DNA from: Flavobacteriales bacterium
GTDB taxonomy: Bacteria; Bacteroidota; Bacteroidia; Flavobacteriales; UBA7312
NCBI GenBank assembly: GCA_016779995.1
Contig: JADHMO010000013.1
Span: forward strand, 1 to 48,363
DNA: 48,363 nucleotides
Reading direction: 5' to 3'
Shown: piece after piece, positions 7,261 to 16,833 of the stretch
How positions within the stretch are numbered: the first letter of the stretch is position 1
Layout of the letters: the number at the start of each line of letters is the position of its first letter
The notes under the pieces: model-generated
What the model was told of the DNA's origin: nothing
Seen by the model: the letters and a program-made list of their open reading frames with translations, nothing else
The model's database searches: none
Translations under genes and position numbers: made by a program

Positions 7261-9396
7261 TCAGTACTCCACCCTCACGTGGTGTATGCTCTGTAATTTC
7301 TTTTTAAACAATTTCTTTATCTCCGTAATGGATTTCATAGTAATATCGGCATTCACAAATTGTTCGTTGTCTATTTGAGTATTGATGATACTCTCCACTA
7401 ACTTATCGATATTTTCTAAAGTTGGTGACTTTAAACTCCTGGCAGCAGCTTCCACTGAGTCGGCCATCATCAGAACGGCAGTTTCTTTGGAGAAAGGTTT
7501 AGGGCCAGGGTAAGTAAATTTTTCCGCAGCCTCAATCTCATCAGGAAAACTCGCTACATACTGCTTATAAAAATAGCCCACCATAGTAGTACCATGATGT
7601 GTCCGTATAAAGTCTATCAGTTCATCAGGTAAGTTATTTTCTTTAGCTAAACTAATGCCATTTTTTACGTGCTTAATAATAACGTCAGCACTTTCCTCAA
7701 AACTCAAATCATCGTGGGGGTTTATTCCAGAAATTTGATTTTCTATAAAAAATTGAGGATTCTTCATTTTACCAATATCGTGATATAAAGCACCAGCTCG
7801 TACCAACAAAGCATTACCTCCAATTTCAAGAATTCCTTCTTCGGCTAGATTAGCCACTTGTATAGAGTGTTGAAACGTACCGGGTGCTTTTTGAGCCAAT
7901 TCTCTCAATAATGGGCTATTGGTGTCTGACAACTCTAACAGTGACATATCAGATACCAAAGAGAACGTTTTTTCAAAAGCAAATATCAAAGGATAAGCAA
8001 ATAAGGTCAGGGCACCATTTCCAGCAAACCAAACAAAATTCATCCAATCGATATTATCAACACTACCCTCTTGAGTGAGTGCCATAGCGAAATAAGCAAC
8101 AAAATAAATAGCGATGATTTTAGCAGCAGAAACAAAGAGCTGAGCTCGTTTATACATCTGTAAAACAGATAAAATGGATACAATTCCAGCCATTAACTGC
8201 AAATAGATAAACTCAAAGCTATTAGGCACAATAAAGCCAATAATGATGATAGCTATTAAATGAGTAAACAAAGCTAAACGTGTATCAAAAAAGGCTTTCA
8301 TAATGATGGGTAACAAGCAGAAAGGCATTAAAAAGATGAGCTTGTTACTTGCCATTAAAGAAAGAGAACCCATCAAAACCATTAAAACGATAAGAGTAAG
8401 AATAAAAGTGATTTTCTTATTATCGTTGAATACATCAATCCTAAATTGTTTGAGAAATAAGAATAAAATCAAAAAAGCCACTAATACTAATAAGGACTGT
8501 CCTAAACTCAGCCAGTTTTCTGAACCATCTTGCCAATTTTCACCTTCATATCGCTGACGATAAGATTCTAATTCTTGAAAATTACTTTCAGTAACTAATT
8601 CACCTTGTGAGATAATTACCTCGCCACGTTGAACCATGCCTAAGCCCTTAGAAATAGCTTTCAGTTCACTATTCAACATTTTAGATGTAGCATCTTCGTC
8701 ATAAAAGACATTTTGCTTGAGCATTTCTAATATCAAAGGTGCTAAGAAATTGGATTCTTCCTCGGAAATATTTTTTAGTTCATAAGCCTTTTTGGAAGCT
8801 GTTTCTATGGTGTACAACTCTCCTAAAGGAACGAGCTTACCAACATTATCTTTCATTACAATAAGTTCATAATCGGCTTCCTTAAATTCAATATCATCAA
8901 CCATTTGAATGATACCAGTTGTGTACAAGTCTTTAAGAACCTTCAAACCATAATCGGCTAATTTTTCCTTCTTTGTTTTATTCTTCTTCTTTTTATTGAG
9001 GTTAAAAAAAGTAAAACGAGCATCTTTAGACACCTTTTTATCAGTAGACCATTTTTGCTCAAAATTGGATATAAATTCTTCGGCTTTGATATCATACACC
9101 GATTCATCCAATACAAAAGTTAGCTTGATGTTGTTACGCAATTGCTCCTGCTCATCAACCAACTGTTCGTTAGATTTGTAAACAGGGAAATCATAAGGAG
9201 CGATTAAGGTTTCGTGCATCCAAGGCTTGCCCTTTTGAAACTCAAACTTAAAAGATGCTTTGTTAGGAAACATCCATACAATAAGAATGGTTGCCAGAAG
9301 GAAAACAACAACTTTTTGAATTTTAAAGTAATTATTCCTTATTTCAGAAGGGAAGTTAAATCGCATATCGCCGACTAAAATACCAATAAATAACAA
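7261..9396 (-). CDS. 7TM-HD (PgpH-like) HDIG phosphodiesterase
   Basis: A 711-residue membrane protein with one N-terminal membrane segment, a large extracytoplasmic 7TMR-HDED region (to about residue 300), seven membrane segments (about 300-470) and a cytoplasmic HD domain. The HD domain holds RAGALYHDIGKMKNP, HDDLSFEES, IRTHHGT and ADSVEAAAR. Proteins of this plan (PgpH) hydrolyse cyclic di-AMP in other bacteria, so a role in c-di-AMP turnover is likely but inferred. The extra residues before Met11 (MRFNFPSE) are unremarkable and translation may begin at 9366 instead. It is divergent from the thiolase and converges with the dioxygenase, where its terminator lies. Confidence 0.9.
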   Translation of the reverse strand: MLFIGILVGDMRFNFPSEIRNNYFKIQKVVVFLLATILIVWMFPNKASFKFEFQKGKPWMHETLIAPYDFPVYKSNEQLVDEQEQLRNNIKLTFVLDESVYDIKAEEFISNFEQKWSTDKKVSKDARFTFFNLNKKKKNKTKKEKLADYGLKVLKDLYTTGIIQMVDDIEFKEADYELIVMKDNVGKLVPLGELYTIETASKKAYELKNISEEESNFLAPLILEMLKQNVFYDEDATSKMLNSELKAISKGLGMVQRGEVIISQGELVTESNFQELESYRQRYEGENWQDGSENWLSLGQSLLVLVAFLILFLFLKQFRIDVFNDNKKITFILTLIVLMVLMGSLSLMASNKLIFLMPFCLLPIIMKAFFDTRLALFTHLIAIIIIGFIVPNSFEFIYLQLMAGIVSILSVLQMYKRAQLFVSAAKIIAIYFVAYFAMALTQEGSVDNIDWMNFVWFAGNGALTLFAYPLIFAFEKTFSLVSDMSLLELSDTNSPLLRELAQKAPGTFQHSIQVANLAEEGILEIGGNALLVRAGALYHDIGKMKNPQFFIENQISGINPHDDLSFEESADVIIKHVKNGISLAKENNLPDELIDFIRTHHGTTMVGYFYKQYVASFPDEIEAAEKFTYPGPKPFSKETAVLMMADSVEAAARSLKSPTLENIDKLVESIINTQIDNEQFVNADITMKSITEIKKLFKKKLQSIHHVRVEY

Positions 9397-9429
9397 GTTT
9401 ACAAACCTACTTTACTACATCATTTTATT

Positions 9430-9437
9430 TAACTTCG
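9430..9437 (+). promoter_or_regulatory. Probable -7 box TAACTTCG for the thiolase gene
   Basis: One mismatch from TAnnTTTG, 30 bases before the thiolase ATG. The same variant, TAACTTCG followed by CAG, occurs before smpB at 31342. Confidence 0.4.
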
Positions 9438-9467
9438 CAGCTTAGTATCCAAAAATTAAAAATAATT

Positions 9468-10646
9468 ATGAAAGAAGTAGTTATCGTATCGGCCGTAAGA
9501 ACTCCAATGGGAAGTTTTGGAGGTAGTTTATCAAGTGTTTCTGCTACAACATTAGGTGGCGTTGCTATAAAAGGTGCATTAGAAAAAGTCAGCCTATCAG
9601 CAGATAAGGTAGATGAAGTTTATATGGGTAATGTACTCCAAGCCAACTTAGGTCAAGCTCCAGCACGACAAGCCGCTATGGCCGCTGGTCTCTCTCAAGA
9701 AGTACCTTGCACGACGATTAATAAAGTATGTTCTTCAGGTATGAAATCCATCATGTTAGCCACACAAAGTATAATGTGTGGTGATAACGATATCGTCATA
9801 GCTGGTGGTATGGAAAATATGTCTAGCGTACCTCATTACTTCGCTAAAGGAAGAGATGGTCAGAAGCTAGGAGATATGAAGTTAATAGATGGCTTAGTAA
9901 AAGACGGACTAACGGACGTTTACAATAAAGTACACATGGGAAATTGTGCCGAATTGTGTGCTAAAGAGATGAACTTTAGTAGAGAACAACAAGATGCCTT
10001 TGCTATTGAATCATACAACAGAAGTGCTAGTGCATGGGAAAATGGCAAGTTTAAAGACGAAGTTGTTCCAGTAACAGTACCTCAAAGACGAGGAGATGAC
10101 CTCATCGTATCTGAAGATGAAGAATACAAAAATGTAAAGATGGATAAAATTCCTAATCTACGCCCTGTATTCGATAAAGATGGTACAGTAACTGCGGCCA
10201 ATGCATCGACCCTAAATGATGGTGCCGCTGCTCTATTACTTATGAGTGCCGAAAAGGCTAAGGAATTAGATCTAAAACCTTTAGCTAAAATACGTAGCTA
10301 TGCCGATGCAGCCCATCAACCAGAATGGTTCACTACTGCTCCTGCTAAAGCCTTACCCATTGCCTTGGATAAGGCCAATCTATCTACTAGCGATGTAGAT
10401 TACTTCGAATTAAACGAAGCGTTTTCTGTAGTAGGACTAGCCAACATAGAAAAATTAGGGCTTGACGCTGCTAAGGTAAACGTCAATGGTGGTGCAGTAT
10501 CTTTGGGACACCCACTAGGTTGCTCAGGAGCACGAATTATCGTTACTCTATTGCATGTTCTTCAGCAAAACCATGCTAAAATCGGAGCAGCAGGAATTTG
10601 CAACGGTGGTGGCGGTGCATCTGCTATGGTTGTAGAAATGATTTAA
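9468..10646 (+). CDS. Acetyl-CoA C-acetyltransferase (thiolase)
   Basis: A 392-residue cytoplasmic thiolase that joins or splits acetyl-CoA and acetoacetyl-CoA (or longer 3-ketoacyl-CoA). The acyl-accepting Cys88 lies in NKVCSSGMKS. His348 lies in GGAVSLGHPLGCSGAR and the proton-transfer Cys378 in GICNGGGGAS, exactly the classical thiolase positions. NEAF is also present. The length fits the biosynthetic AtoB/PhaA-like branch. It appears to be a single-gene transcript, with a likely promoter box at 9430 and an intrinsic terminator at 10669. No neighbour defines whether it acts in synthesis or degradation. Confidence 0.94.
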   Translation: MKEVVIVSAVRTPMGSFGGSLSSVSATTLGGVAIKGALEKVSLSADKVDEVYMGNVLQANLGQAPARQAAMAAGLSQEVPCTTINKVCSSGMKSIMLATQSIMCGDNDIVIAGGMENMSSVPHYFAKGRDGQKLGDMKLIDGLVKDGLTDVYNKVHMGNCAELCAKEMNFSREQQDAFAIESYNRSASAWENGKFKDEVVPVTVPQRRGDDLIVSEDEEYKNVKMDKIPNLRPVFDKDGTVTAANASTLNDGAAALLLMSAEKAKELDLKPLAKIRSYADAAHQPEWFTTAPAKALPIALDKANLSTSDVDYFELNEAFSVVGLANIEKLGLDAAKVNVNGGAVSLGHPLGCSGARIIVTLLHVLQQNHAKIGAAGICNGGGGASAMVVEMI

Positions 10647-10668
10647 ACGCCAAAGAATTAATACTAAA

Positions 10669-10698
10669 AGCTCACTTTAATAAGTGGGCTTTTTTTTT
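10669..10698 (+). terminator. Intrinsic terminator of the thiolase gene
   Basis: A 9-bp stem (AGCTCACTT with AAGTGGGCT, loop TAAT) is followed by a run of T residues to 10698. The last T is also the first base of the next gene's promoter box. Confidence 0.88.
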
Positions 10699-10705
10699 AC
10701 TTTTG
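10698..10705 (+). promoter_or_regulatory. -7 box TACTTTTG for the NlpC/P60 gene
   Basis: A perfect TAnnTTTG match begins in the T-run of the thiolase terminator and ends 6 bases before the ATG at 10712, leaving at most a two-base leader. Confidence 0.6.
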
Positions 10706-10711
10706 TCTTAG

Positions 10712-11476
10712 ATGAAATACGGAATTTCAGAATTAGCAATAGTACCTATACGTGCCGAAGCATCCGACAAAGCAGAGATGGTCAATCAAGTTCTCTTTGG
10801 CGAACATTTCAAAGTATTAGAATCTCGAGTAAAATGGAGCAAAATACGTTTAGCACACGACAAATACGAAGGTTGGATTTGCAACAAACAGTGGTCAGAA
10901 ATAGACAAAAACACCTACGAGGAACTTGAACGTCATGACCCTACCCTAACTACCGAATTGTTAGATATGGTAGTTAAAGACACCCATCAAACTGTACCTT
11001 TGGGTAGTACACTCCCGTTTTACCAAGAACATCAGTTTCAAATAAACGATAATGTCTACAGTCATCAAGGAGAAAGCACAACAGGCTATAAGGACAAAGC
11101 TATGATGGTGGATAATGCTATGCTATACCTCAACACACCTTATCTGTGGGGAGGCAGAACACCTTTTGGAATTGATTGCTCTGGTTTTACGCAGATGATT
11201 TACCGTTTGCACGGAAAAGAAATTCCTAGAGACGCCTACCAACAAGCAGAAATTGGAACAACACTTAGTTTCATAGAAGAATCAGAAGCTGGTGATTTAG
11301 CCTTTTTCGATAACAACGAAGGCAAAATTATTCACGTTGGCATCATCTTGGAGAATAACTTCATTATTCACGCCTCTGGAAAAGTGCGTATAGACCGACT
11401 CGACCAACAGGGCATCTTCAACGCCGAAGAACGCAAACATACCCACAAACTCAGGCTCATTAAAAGCATTCTATAA
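10712..11476 (+). CDS. NlpC/P60 family (C40) peptidase with N-terminal SH3-like domain
   Basis: A 254-residue protein. Residues 1-62 form an SH3b-like domain (LFGEHFKVLE, WSKIRL, YEGWICNKQW). Residues about 130-254 are the NlpC/P60 cysteine peptidase domain: the nucleophile Cys156 in FGIDCSGFTQ, His208 in IIHVGIIL and a third polar residue near IIHASG (His220). Family members cut peptide stems of peptidoglycan or muropeptides, and this arrangement resembles the gamma-D-glutamyl-L-diamino acid endopeptidase type. No signal peptide is visible, which favours a cytoplasmic muropeptide-recycling role, although that is inference. Its promoter overlaps the thiolase terminator. Confidence 0.92.
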   Translation: MKYGISELAIVPIRAEASDKAEMVNQVLFGEHFKVLESRVKWSKIRLAHDKYEGWICNKQWSEIDKNTYEELERHDPTLTTELLDMVVKDTHQTVPLGSTLPFYQEHQFQINDNVYSHQGESTTGYKDKAMMVDNAMLYLNTPYLWGGRTPFGIDCSGFTQMIYRLHGKEIPRDAYQQAEIGTTLSFIEESEAGDLAFFDNNEGKIIHVGIILENNFIIHASGKVRIDRLDQQGIFNAEERKHTHKLRLIKSIL

Positions 11477-11538
11477 TTTCTTGGGTTTTTATACAATAAA
11501 TTGAACACTCAATTTGTTTATATCAAAAATCAATAATT

Positions 11539-12630
11539 ATGAAGAAATTAACCATTTTTGCTTATCTGGTTTTAGGAGGCGTTCTCTTTCAGATAACACA
11601 AGCATTTATAGATAACAAGGTATTCGCAAACACATCATTTTTTGTAACTACTAAAAACAAATCCAATACACAAACAGATTTCACTTATGCCGCCGAAAAA
11701 TCTCTTGAGGCAGTCGTACACATCAAATCCAAAATTATGGAAGATGAATACTATCGATATTATCACCCTTTTTTTGGTCAAGGCTATTACAACCAACCAA
11801 CCGAGAAAGTAGCTAGTGGTTCTGGAGTCATCATTTCAAAAGATGGATACGTAGTAACAAATAAGCACGTTATTAATGAAGCTGAAGAAATAGAAGTCGT
11901 GCTCAACGATAAACGCAGTTATACAGCAGAATTATTAGGCACAGATCCTAATACCGATTTGGCATTACTAAAAATTAATGCTCAAACTTTGGAACACCTT
12001 ACTTTTAGTGATTCGGATTCCATCAAAGTAGGCGAATGGGTTTTAGCAGTAGGTAATCCATTTAACCTTAACTCTACTGTAACAGCTGGCATTGTCAGTG
12101 CCAAAGCAAGAAGTATCAATATATTGAACAGAAGAAATGGCATAGAATCCTTTATACAAACCGATGCTGCTATAAATCCTGGCAATTCGGGAGGAGCTTT
12201 AGTTAATACCAATGGTGATTTAGTCGGCATTAATACAGCCATACAATCCAATACAGGTTCTTATACAGGATATGGATTTGCTATACCTGCCAATATGGTT
12301 CAGAAAGTGGTCTCTGACCTCAAAAATTATGGTGAAGTCAGACGTGCCTACATCGGCATTCATATTGCTGACATTAACCAAGAAATGGCTAAAAAACTAG
12401 CTTTAAACGGCGTGGAAGGTGTTCTTATAACTGATGTACTAAAAGATGGTGCTGCCAAAAAAGCTGGAATTGAAAGCTACGATGTTTTGATTAGCATCAA
12501 TGATGTCGAGGTAAATAGTGTCAGTCAATTACATGAACAAATTATTAAATTTAGTCCTGGTGACGAAATAATTTGCCAAATTAAACGCAATGGAAATTTA
12601 CAGACTATTGAGATTGAGTTAGAGAGTTGA
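11539..12630 (+). CDS. HtrA/Deg-family serine protease with one PDZ domain
   Basis: A 363-residue envelope protease. Residues 5-22 form a signal or membrane anchor. The trypsin-like domain has the triad His110 (VVTNKHVI), Asp140 (NTDLALLKI) and Ser217 (NPGNSGGALV). One PDZ domain follows (about 265-360; GVLITDVLKDGAAKKAGI, DVLISINDVEV). It acts in periplasmic protein quality control. At 363 residues with a single PDZ it resembles DegS in layout, shorter than two-PDZ DegP. There is no RseA-like partner in the window, so a DegS-type signalling role is not supported. Confidence 0.94.
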   Translation: MKKLTIFAYLVLGGVLFQITQAFIDNKVFANTSFFVTTKNKSNTQTDFTYAAEKSLEAVVHIKSKIMEDEYYRYYHPFFGQGYYNQPTEKVASGSGVIISKDGYVVTNKHVINEAEEIEVVLNDKRSYTAELLGTDPNTDLALLKINAQTLEHLTFSDSDSIKVGEWVLAVGNPFNLNSTVTAGIVSAKARSINILNRRNGIESFIQTDAAINPGNSGGALVNTNGDLVGINTAIQSNTGSYTGYGFAIPANMVQKVVSDLKNYGEVRRAYIGIHIADINQEMAKKLALNGVEGVLITDVLKDGAAKKAGIESYDVLISINDVEVNSVSQLHEQIIKFSPGDEIICQIKRNGNLQTIEIELES

Positions 12631-12705
12631 AAAGGTGTTCATAAGTTTATAGAGATTAATATTTAAAAAAAATATATTTTCACAATAACAAATACATTTT
12701 AACCT

Positions 12706-13371
12706 ATGAACAAATTCATCTGTTTATTTCTATTTGCTCTACCATTAATAGGCAAAGCTCAAAACACACATACCATTTACGCATCAGACTACAATATTTT
12801 TTCACCTAGCGAACTCACAATCCAAGTGAACGATACTGTGTATTTTGAAAATTTATCTTCTCATAACGCCGTTGAAGTGAATGAGGAAACCTATAATAAC
12901 AATGGAACTACATCAAATGGTGGCTTTTCACTAGAAGATGATGGCTACGTCGTATTTAATGAAGCTGGCACTTATTTTTATGCTTGTACACCCCATGTAA
13001 TGATGGGAATGAAAGCTTACATCATTGTCGAAGGAGAAAGTAATCCACTGACCCATACAATTGATGACTACACCATAGAGTTATCCGATATTTCGTCAGT
13101 TTCTGACTTTTATCAAAACACCTATTACAACGCTTTAGAAGCATGTGATATTAGTTGGCAAATTGTGGAAGCCGAAATGCCGAATGAATGGGAATTTTCT
13201 ATTTGCTTTCCTAGTTGTTATGATCCAGGAGTTATAAGTGGAACCGCCAACTTTTCAGCAAGTACTAATCAGTATTTAAATTGCCATTTTTACCCCAATA
13301 ATACAGCTGGTCAAGGTGTAGTAAAAATGGAAATAACCACTAATTCAACTACCATAGATACAGTGGTATAG
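12706..13371 (+). CDS. Secreted cupredoxin (plastocyanin-like) protein, C-terminally truncated
   Basis: An open frame of 221 residues with a signal peptide (1-19, ending IGKAQ). Residues 20-110 form a blue-copper domain: His in SSHNAVEV, then YACTPHVMMGM, supplying the usual type 1 copper ligands His, Cys, His and Met. The domain after it (about 113-221) contains Cys residues and a DPGVISGTANF segment, a pattern I associate with T9SS-exported proteins. It ends at a TAG at 13369. The same frame then continues for 24 sense codons, and the expected T9SS tail follows in another frame, so the gene looks interrupted. The copper domain itself is intact and could still be made and exported to the periplasm. 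Confidence 0.8.
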   Translation: MNKFICLFLFALPLIGKAQNTHTIYASDYNIFSPSELTIQVNDTVYFENLSSHNAVEVNEETYNNNGTTSNGGFSLEDDGYVVFNEAGTYFYACTPHVMMGMKAYIIVEGESNPLTHTIDDYTIELSDISSVSDFYQNTYYNALEACDISWQIVEAEMPNEWEFSICFPSCYDPGVISGTANFSASTNQYLNCHFYPNNTAGQGVVKMEITTNSTTIDTVV

Positions 13372-13543
13372 ATAGGAACTGCTGTTGAATCAACAAATCT
13401 AGGAACTTACCATCTTTTAAATACTGATGAAATTGAAGTTATTTAGCTTAGATGGAAGAAAAGTCGATCAAATTTTAACTAATTCATCCGTATTTATTCG
13501 CTATAAATCGGGCTTAGTCAGGAAATATCACAGAATAGACTAA
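13372..13543 (+). pseudogene. Decayed T9SS sorting-domain tail of the cupredoxin gene
   Basis: Directly after the TAG, the same frame reads IGTAVESTNLGTYHLL and then stops at 13444. One frame over (from 13436) the sequence reads KLFSLDGRKVDQIL and VFIRYKSGL before TAA at 13541. This is the conserved middle of a T9SS type A domain, but the usual GLY and following residues are altered, and the NP motif normally preceding it is missing. The remains imply an in-frame stop, a frameshift and a deletion. Confidence 0.75.
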
Positions 13544-13570
13544 AAATGTTGAGTTTAGAATTTTATCAAA

Positions 13571-15676
13571 TTATTTCTTAAACTCATCAACCCCCATATT
13601 GTAAAGGGTAAATGCCATTATATCCGCCGATTGCTCTATTTGCTTAGAAACGGGTGTTCCTGCACCGTGTCCGGAATTGGTTTCTATGCGTATAAACACA
13701 GGATTATCTCCTTGGTGTTTGTCTTGCAATTCTGCAATAAACTTAAAAGAATGTGCTGGTACTACCCTATCGTCGTGGTCGGCTGTAATAACTAAAGTAG
13801 CTGGATAATTAAACCCTTGCTTAACGTTATGTACTGGCGAATAGCCTTTCAAATACTCAAACATTGCTTTAGAATCGTCTGAAGTACCATAATCGTATGC
13901 CCAACCTGCACCTGCCGTAAATTTATGGTAACGCAACATATCTAAAACTCCTACTGCTGGTAAGGCTACTTTCATAAGGTCTGGGCGTTGTGTTATAGTA
14001 GCCCCTACCAATAATCCACCATTAGAACGACCATCGACAGCTAAATAATCACTAGATGTAATATTTTCTGAAATCAAATATTCAGCTGCTGCTATAAAGT
14101 CATCAAAAACATTTTGCTTATTCATTTTAGTTCCAGCATTATGCCATTCTTTACCATATTCGCCACCACCTCTAAGATTGGCAACTGCATATACTCCTCC
14201 TTGCTCTAACCATACAGCTCTACTGATACTGAATGAAGGTGATAAACTCACATTAAAACCTCCGTAGCCGTACAAGATGGTCGGATTAGCGCCATCATAG
14301 TTGATTCCTTTTTTGTGAGTTATAATCATAGGTACTTCCGTACCATCTTTAGAAGTATAAAAGATTTGTTTAGATACAAAATCGGAAGAAACAAAATCTA
14401 TACTAGGCTCCCAATACAATTCTGACTGACGGCTTTCTACATCGTATTTATAAATAACACTTGGCGTATGATAGTTTGTAAAACGATAATACAGTTCTTT
14501 TTCTTCTTTTCTAGAAGAAAAGCCACCGCTACTTCCTACACCTGGCAATTGAATCTCTCCCAAATTATGACCTTCAGTATCAAACTGATAAACTTTAGAA
14601 ATGGCATCAATCATGTAATGTGCAAAGAAAAAACCTCCACCAAAGCTAGGGCTAAGAACATGTTTTGTCTCAGCAATAAAGTCTTGCCAATGCTCGACTT
14701 GGGGGTTTTGAAATGATACAGTTACTACTTTCTTATTAGGTGCATTTCTGTTGGTAACAATATAGAGTAAATCGCCCTCGTTGTGCAAAACATAACTATC
14801 GCTATCGTAATCATTGACTATGTTTATGATAGGCGAATTCTCTTGGTTCAAATCTTTAATAAAAAGTTTGTTGCCACTAGTAGATGTTGAAGCAGAGATA
14901 GTCAAAAAACGACCGTCCTCACTAACTCCTCCCCATACATAACGGTATTTTTCTGTAGCACCAAAGACAACTTTATCATCTCTTTGAGGAGTCCCTAGCT
15001 GATGGAAATACAGTTTGTGTTGGTCTGTCATAGCGGATAACTCACTTCCCTCTGGCTTATCGTAACTGGCATAATAAAACCCTTCATTGCCTTTCCAACT
15101 GACACCACTAAATTTGATATCGACCAAAGTATCTTCGATGATTTCCTTAGTTAGTGCGTCAATAACGATAACACTTCGCCAATCGCTACCACCTTCAGAA
15201 ATGGCATAAGCTGCCAAGCTACCGTCAGGGGAAAAACTTAATGAACTTAAAGAAACTGTACCATCATCAGAAAAAGAGTTTGGATCTAAAAAGACTTCTT
15301 CCTCATTATCCTTTTCTCTATAAACAACGTATTGATTCTGTAAACCGTCATTTTTATAAAAATAAGTGTAATCACCTCTTTTGAATGGGGCAGATAATTT
15401 TTCATAATTCCATATTTCTGTCAGTCTTTCCGTCAAAGCATTTTTGATAGGTATCTGATTGAGAAAATCGAATGTCACTTCATTTTGCTGCTTTACCCAT
15501 TGGGCTGTTTCTTCACTTAAATCGTCTTCTAACCAACGGTAATTGTCTACTACCTCAACACCAAAGTAGGTATCAATAACTTCTTTTTTTTCAGTCATAG
15601 GATATTCTTTCATTGAGATTTTAGATTGACAAGAGGCAAAAACTAAGAGTATTGCTAAAAAATAAGTTGTTTTCAT
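13571..15676 (-). CDS. Prolyl oligopeptidase family (S9A) lipoprotein
   Basis: A 701-residue secreted serine peptidase. I start it at ATG 15676, because this gives a perfect lipoprotein leader ([16 protein letters not shown]). The in-frame GTG at 15697 upstream overlaps the promoter box TATATTTG. The N-terminal part after the lipid anchor is the seven-bladed propeller. The catalytic alpha/beta-hydrolase domain holds Ser in DGRSNGGLL, Asp in DHDDRVVP and His in NSGHGAG. Such enzymes cut short peptides after proline and likely act at the periplasmic side or surface. A related S9 lipoprotein lies at 26939-29086. Confidence 0.95.
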   Translation of the reverse strand: MKTTYFLAILLVFASCQSKISMKEYPMTEKKEVIDTYFGVEVVDNYRWLEDDLSEETAQWVKQQNEVTFDFLNQIPIKNALTERLTEIWNYEKLSAPFKRGDYTYFYKNDGLQNQYVVYREKDNEEEVFLDPNSFSDDGTVSLSSLSFSPDGSLAAYAISEGGSDWRSVIVIDALTKEIIEDTLVDIKFSGVSWKGNEGFYYASYDKPEGSELSAMTDQHKLYFHQLGTPQRDDKVVFGATEKYRYVWGGVSEDGRFLTISASTSTSGNKLFIKDLNQENSPIINIVNDYDSDSYVLHNEGDLLYIVTNRNAPNKKVVTVSFQNPQVEHWQDFIAETKHVLSPSFGGGFFFAHYMIDAISKVYQFDTEGHNLGEIQLPGVGSSGGFSSRKEEKELYYRFTNYHTPSVIYKYDVESRQSELYWEPSIDFVSSDFVSKQIFYTSKDGTEVPMIITHKKGINYDGANPTILYGYGGFNVSLSPSFSISRAVWLEQGGVYAVANLRGGGEYGKEWHNAGTKMNKQNVFDDFIAAAEYLISENITSSDYLAVDGRSNGGLLVGATITQRPDLMKVALPAVGVLDMLRYHKFTAGAGWAYDYGTSDDSKAMFEYLKGYSPVHNVKQGFNYPATLVITADHDDRVVPAHSFKFIAELQDKHQGDNPVFIRIETNSGHGAGTPVSKQIEQSADIMAFTLYNMGVDEFKK

Positions 15677-15696
15677 GTGTGTAAATTCTGTTTTCA

Positions 15697-15704
15697 CAAA
15701 TATA
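15697..15704 (-). promoter_or_regulatory. -7 box TATATTTG for the S9 peptidase gene
   Basis: A perfect TAnnTTTG match on the minus strand, 20 bases before ATG 15676. The alternative GTG start at 15697 would begin inside this box, which argues for the shorter protein. Confidence 0.55.
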
Positions 15705-15719
15705 TAAATTCCGATTTTT

Positions 15720-16298
15720 TTAAATCTTCTTTTTTAAGAAAGCTATAAGCTCTTTGACAGCTAACCCCCTGTGGCTAATTTCATTTTTTTGTTGGATAGA
15801 CATTTGTGCAAAACTTTCATCAAAACCATCGGCTAAAAATATAGGGTCATATCCAAAGCCTTTATCGCCCCATTTTTCAGGAATAATCTGACCTTCTACC
15901 ATTCCCTCGAATTGAAACTCTTTACCATCAATTACTAGAGAAATTATGGTACGGAAACAGGCATCTCTGTTCTCTTGCCCTTTCATTTCGGCCAATACCT
16001 TTTGCATATTATCTTCAGCAATACATTGTTCACCAGCATAACGTGCCGAATACACCCCGGGACGACCATCTAAGGCATCTATTTCTAATCCAGTATCATC
16101 AGCAAAGCAATTGTAACCGTAGTTGTCAAAAACATAAAAGGCTTTTTGAGCGGCATTATCTTCCAAAGTATCCGATGTTTCAGGCAGTTCTTCATGACAA
16201 TTGATATCTTTCAAACTAAGAATTTCAATGGAAGAGGGTACTAGCATACGTATTTCAGCAAGCTTATTGGGATTGTTGGTTGCAAATACTAATTTCAT
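15720..16298 (-). CDS. rdgB: XTP/dITP diphosphatase (RdgB/HAM1 family)
   Basis: A 192-residue house-cleaning nucleotide pyrophosphatase that converts dITP and XTP to monophosphates so that deaminated purines do not enter DNA. Diagnostic segments are [12 protein letters not shown] (5-16), [11 protein letters not shown] (66-76), [13 protein letters not shown] (77-89), GFGYDPIF and SHRGLAV near the end. The length is typical. It begins immediately after the stop of rlmH (adjacent at 16298/16299), so the two form an operon. Confidence 0.96.
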   Translation of the reverse strand: MKLVFATNNPNKLAEIRMLVPSSIEILSLKDINCHEELPETSDTLEDNAAQKAFYVFDNYGYNCFADDTGLEIDALDGRPGVYSARYAGEQCIAEDNMQKVLAEMKGQENRDACFRTIISLVIDGKEFQFEGMVEGQIIPEKWGDKGFGYDPIFLADGFDESFAQMSIQQKNEISHRGLAVKELIAFLKKKI

Positions 16299-16772
16299 TT
16301 ATTGATGATGATAGGGTTCGTTATTCAGAATACTAAATGCTCGGTAAACTTGTTCGGCAAAAAATGGGCGTATCATCTGATGTGAAAAAGTCATCTTGGA
16401 TAAAGCAATTTTAGAAGTCGCTTTGTTATAAATCTCAGCACTAAAACCATAAGGACCACCAATAACAAACACCAAGCGTTTTATACCTGTATTCATTTTC
16501 TGTTGCAAAAAATTAGAAAAAGATGTAGAATTAAACTCCTTGCCTATTTCATCTAACAAAATAAGTGTGTCGGTATTGTGCACTTGCTTTAGGATTAACT
16601 TACCCTCTTGTTCTTTTTGCTGACTTTCAGATAAGTTTTTACGGTTTTTTAAGTCAGGAATAATCACAAATTCAAAAGAGATATAGTGCTTCAAACGGTT
16701 AGAATATTTGTCTATTCCCTCTTGCACCCAACTTTCATCGGTCTTTCCTATTGCTATTACTACTATTTTCAC
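16299..16772 (-). CDS. rlmH: 23S rRNA (pseudouridine1915-N3)-methyltransferase
   Basis: A SPOUT-class methyltransferase that modifies pseudouridine 1915 in helix 69 of 23S rRNA. Starting at GTG 16772 gives 157 residues, beginning KIVVIAIGKT after the initiator, the normal start and length for RlmH. The reading frame extends further upstream to 16859, but that part overlaps nadC and is not family-like. Marks are LDEIGKEFNS, FVIGGPYGFS (AdoMet-binding knot) and the C-terminal HQMIRPFFAEQVYRAF segment. It is divergent from nadC and followed directly by rdgB. Confidence 0.95.
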   Translation of the reverse strand: MKIVVIAIGKTDESWVQEGIDKYSNRLKHYISFEFVIIPDLKNRKNLSESQQKEQEGKLILKQVHNTDTLILLDEIGKEFNSTSFSNFLQQKMNTGIKRLVFVIGGPYGFSAEIYNKATSKIALSKMTFSHQMIRPFFAEQVYRAFSILNNEPYHHQ

Positions 16773-16833
16773 CAAAAAAGTTTTGTAATTTGCCACAATA
16801 TTAGTCATTTTGTTGGATAGAAAAACACCCTCA

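Noticed and set aside
13369-13446. Stop-codon read-through or recoding to complete the cupredoxin's T9SS tail
   Set aside because: A second in-frame stop and a frameshift follow, and key residues of the tail are missing, so decay is the simpler reading.
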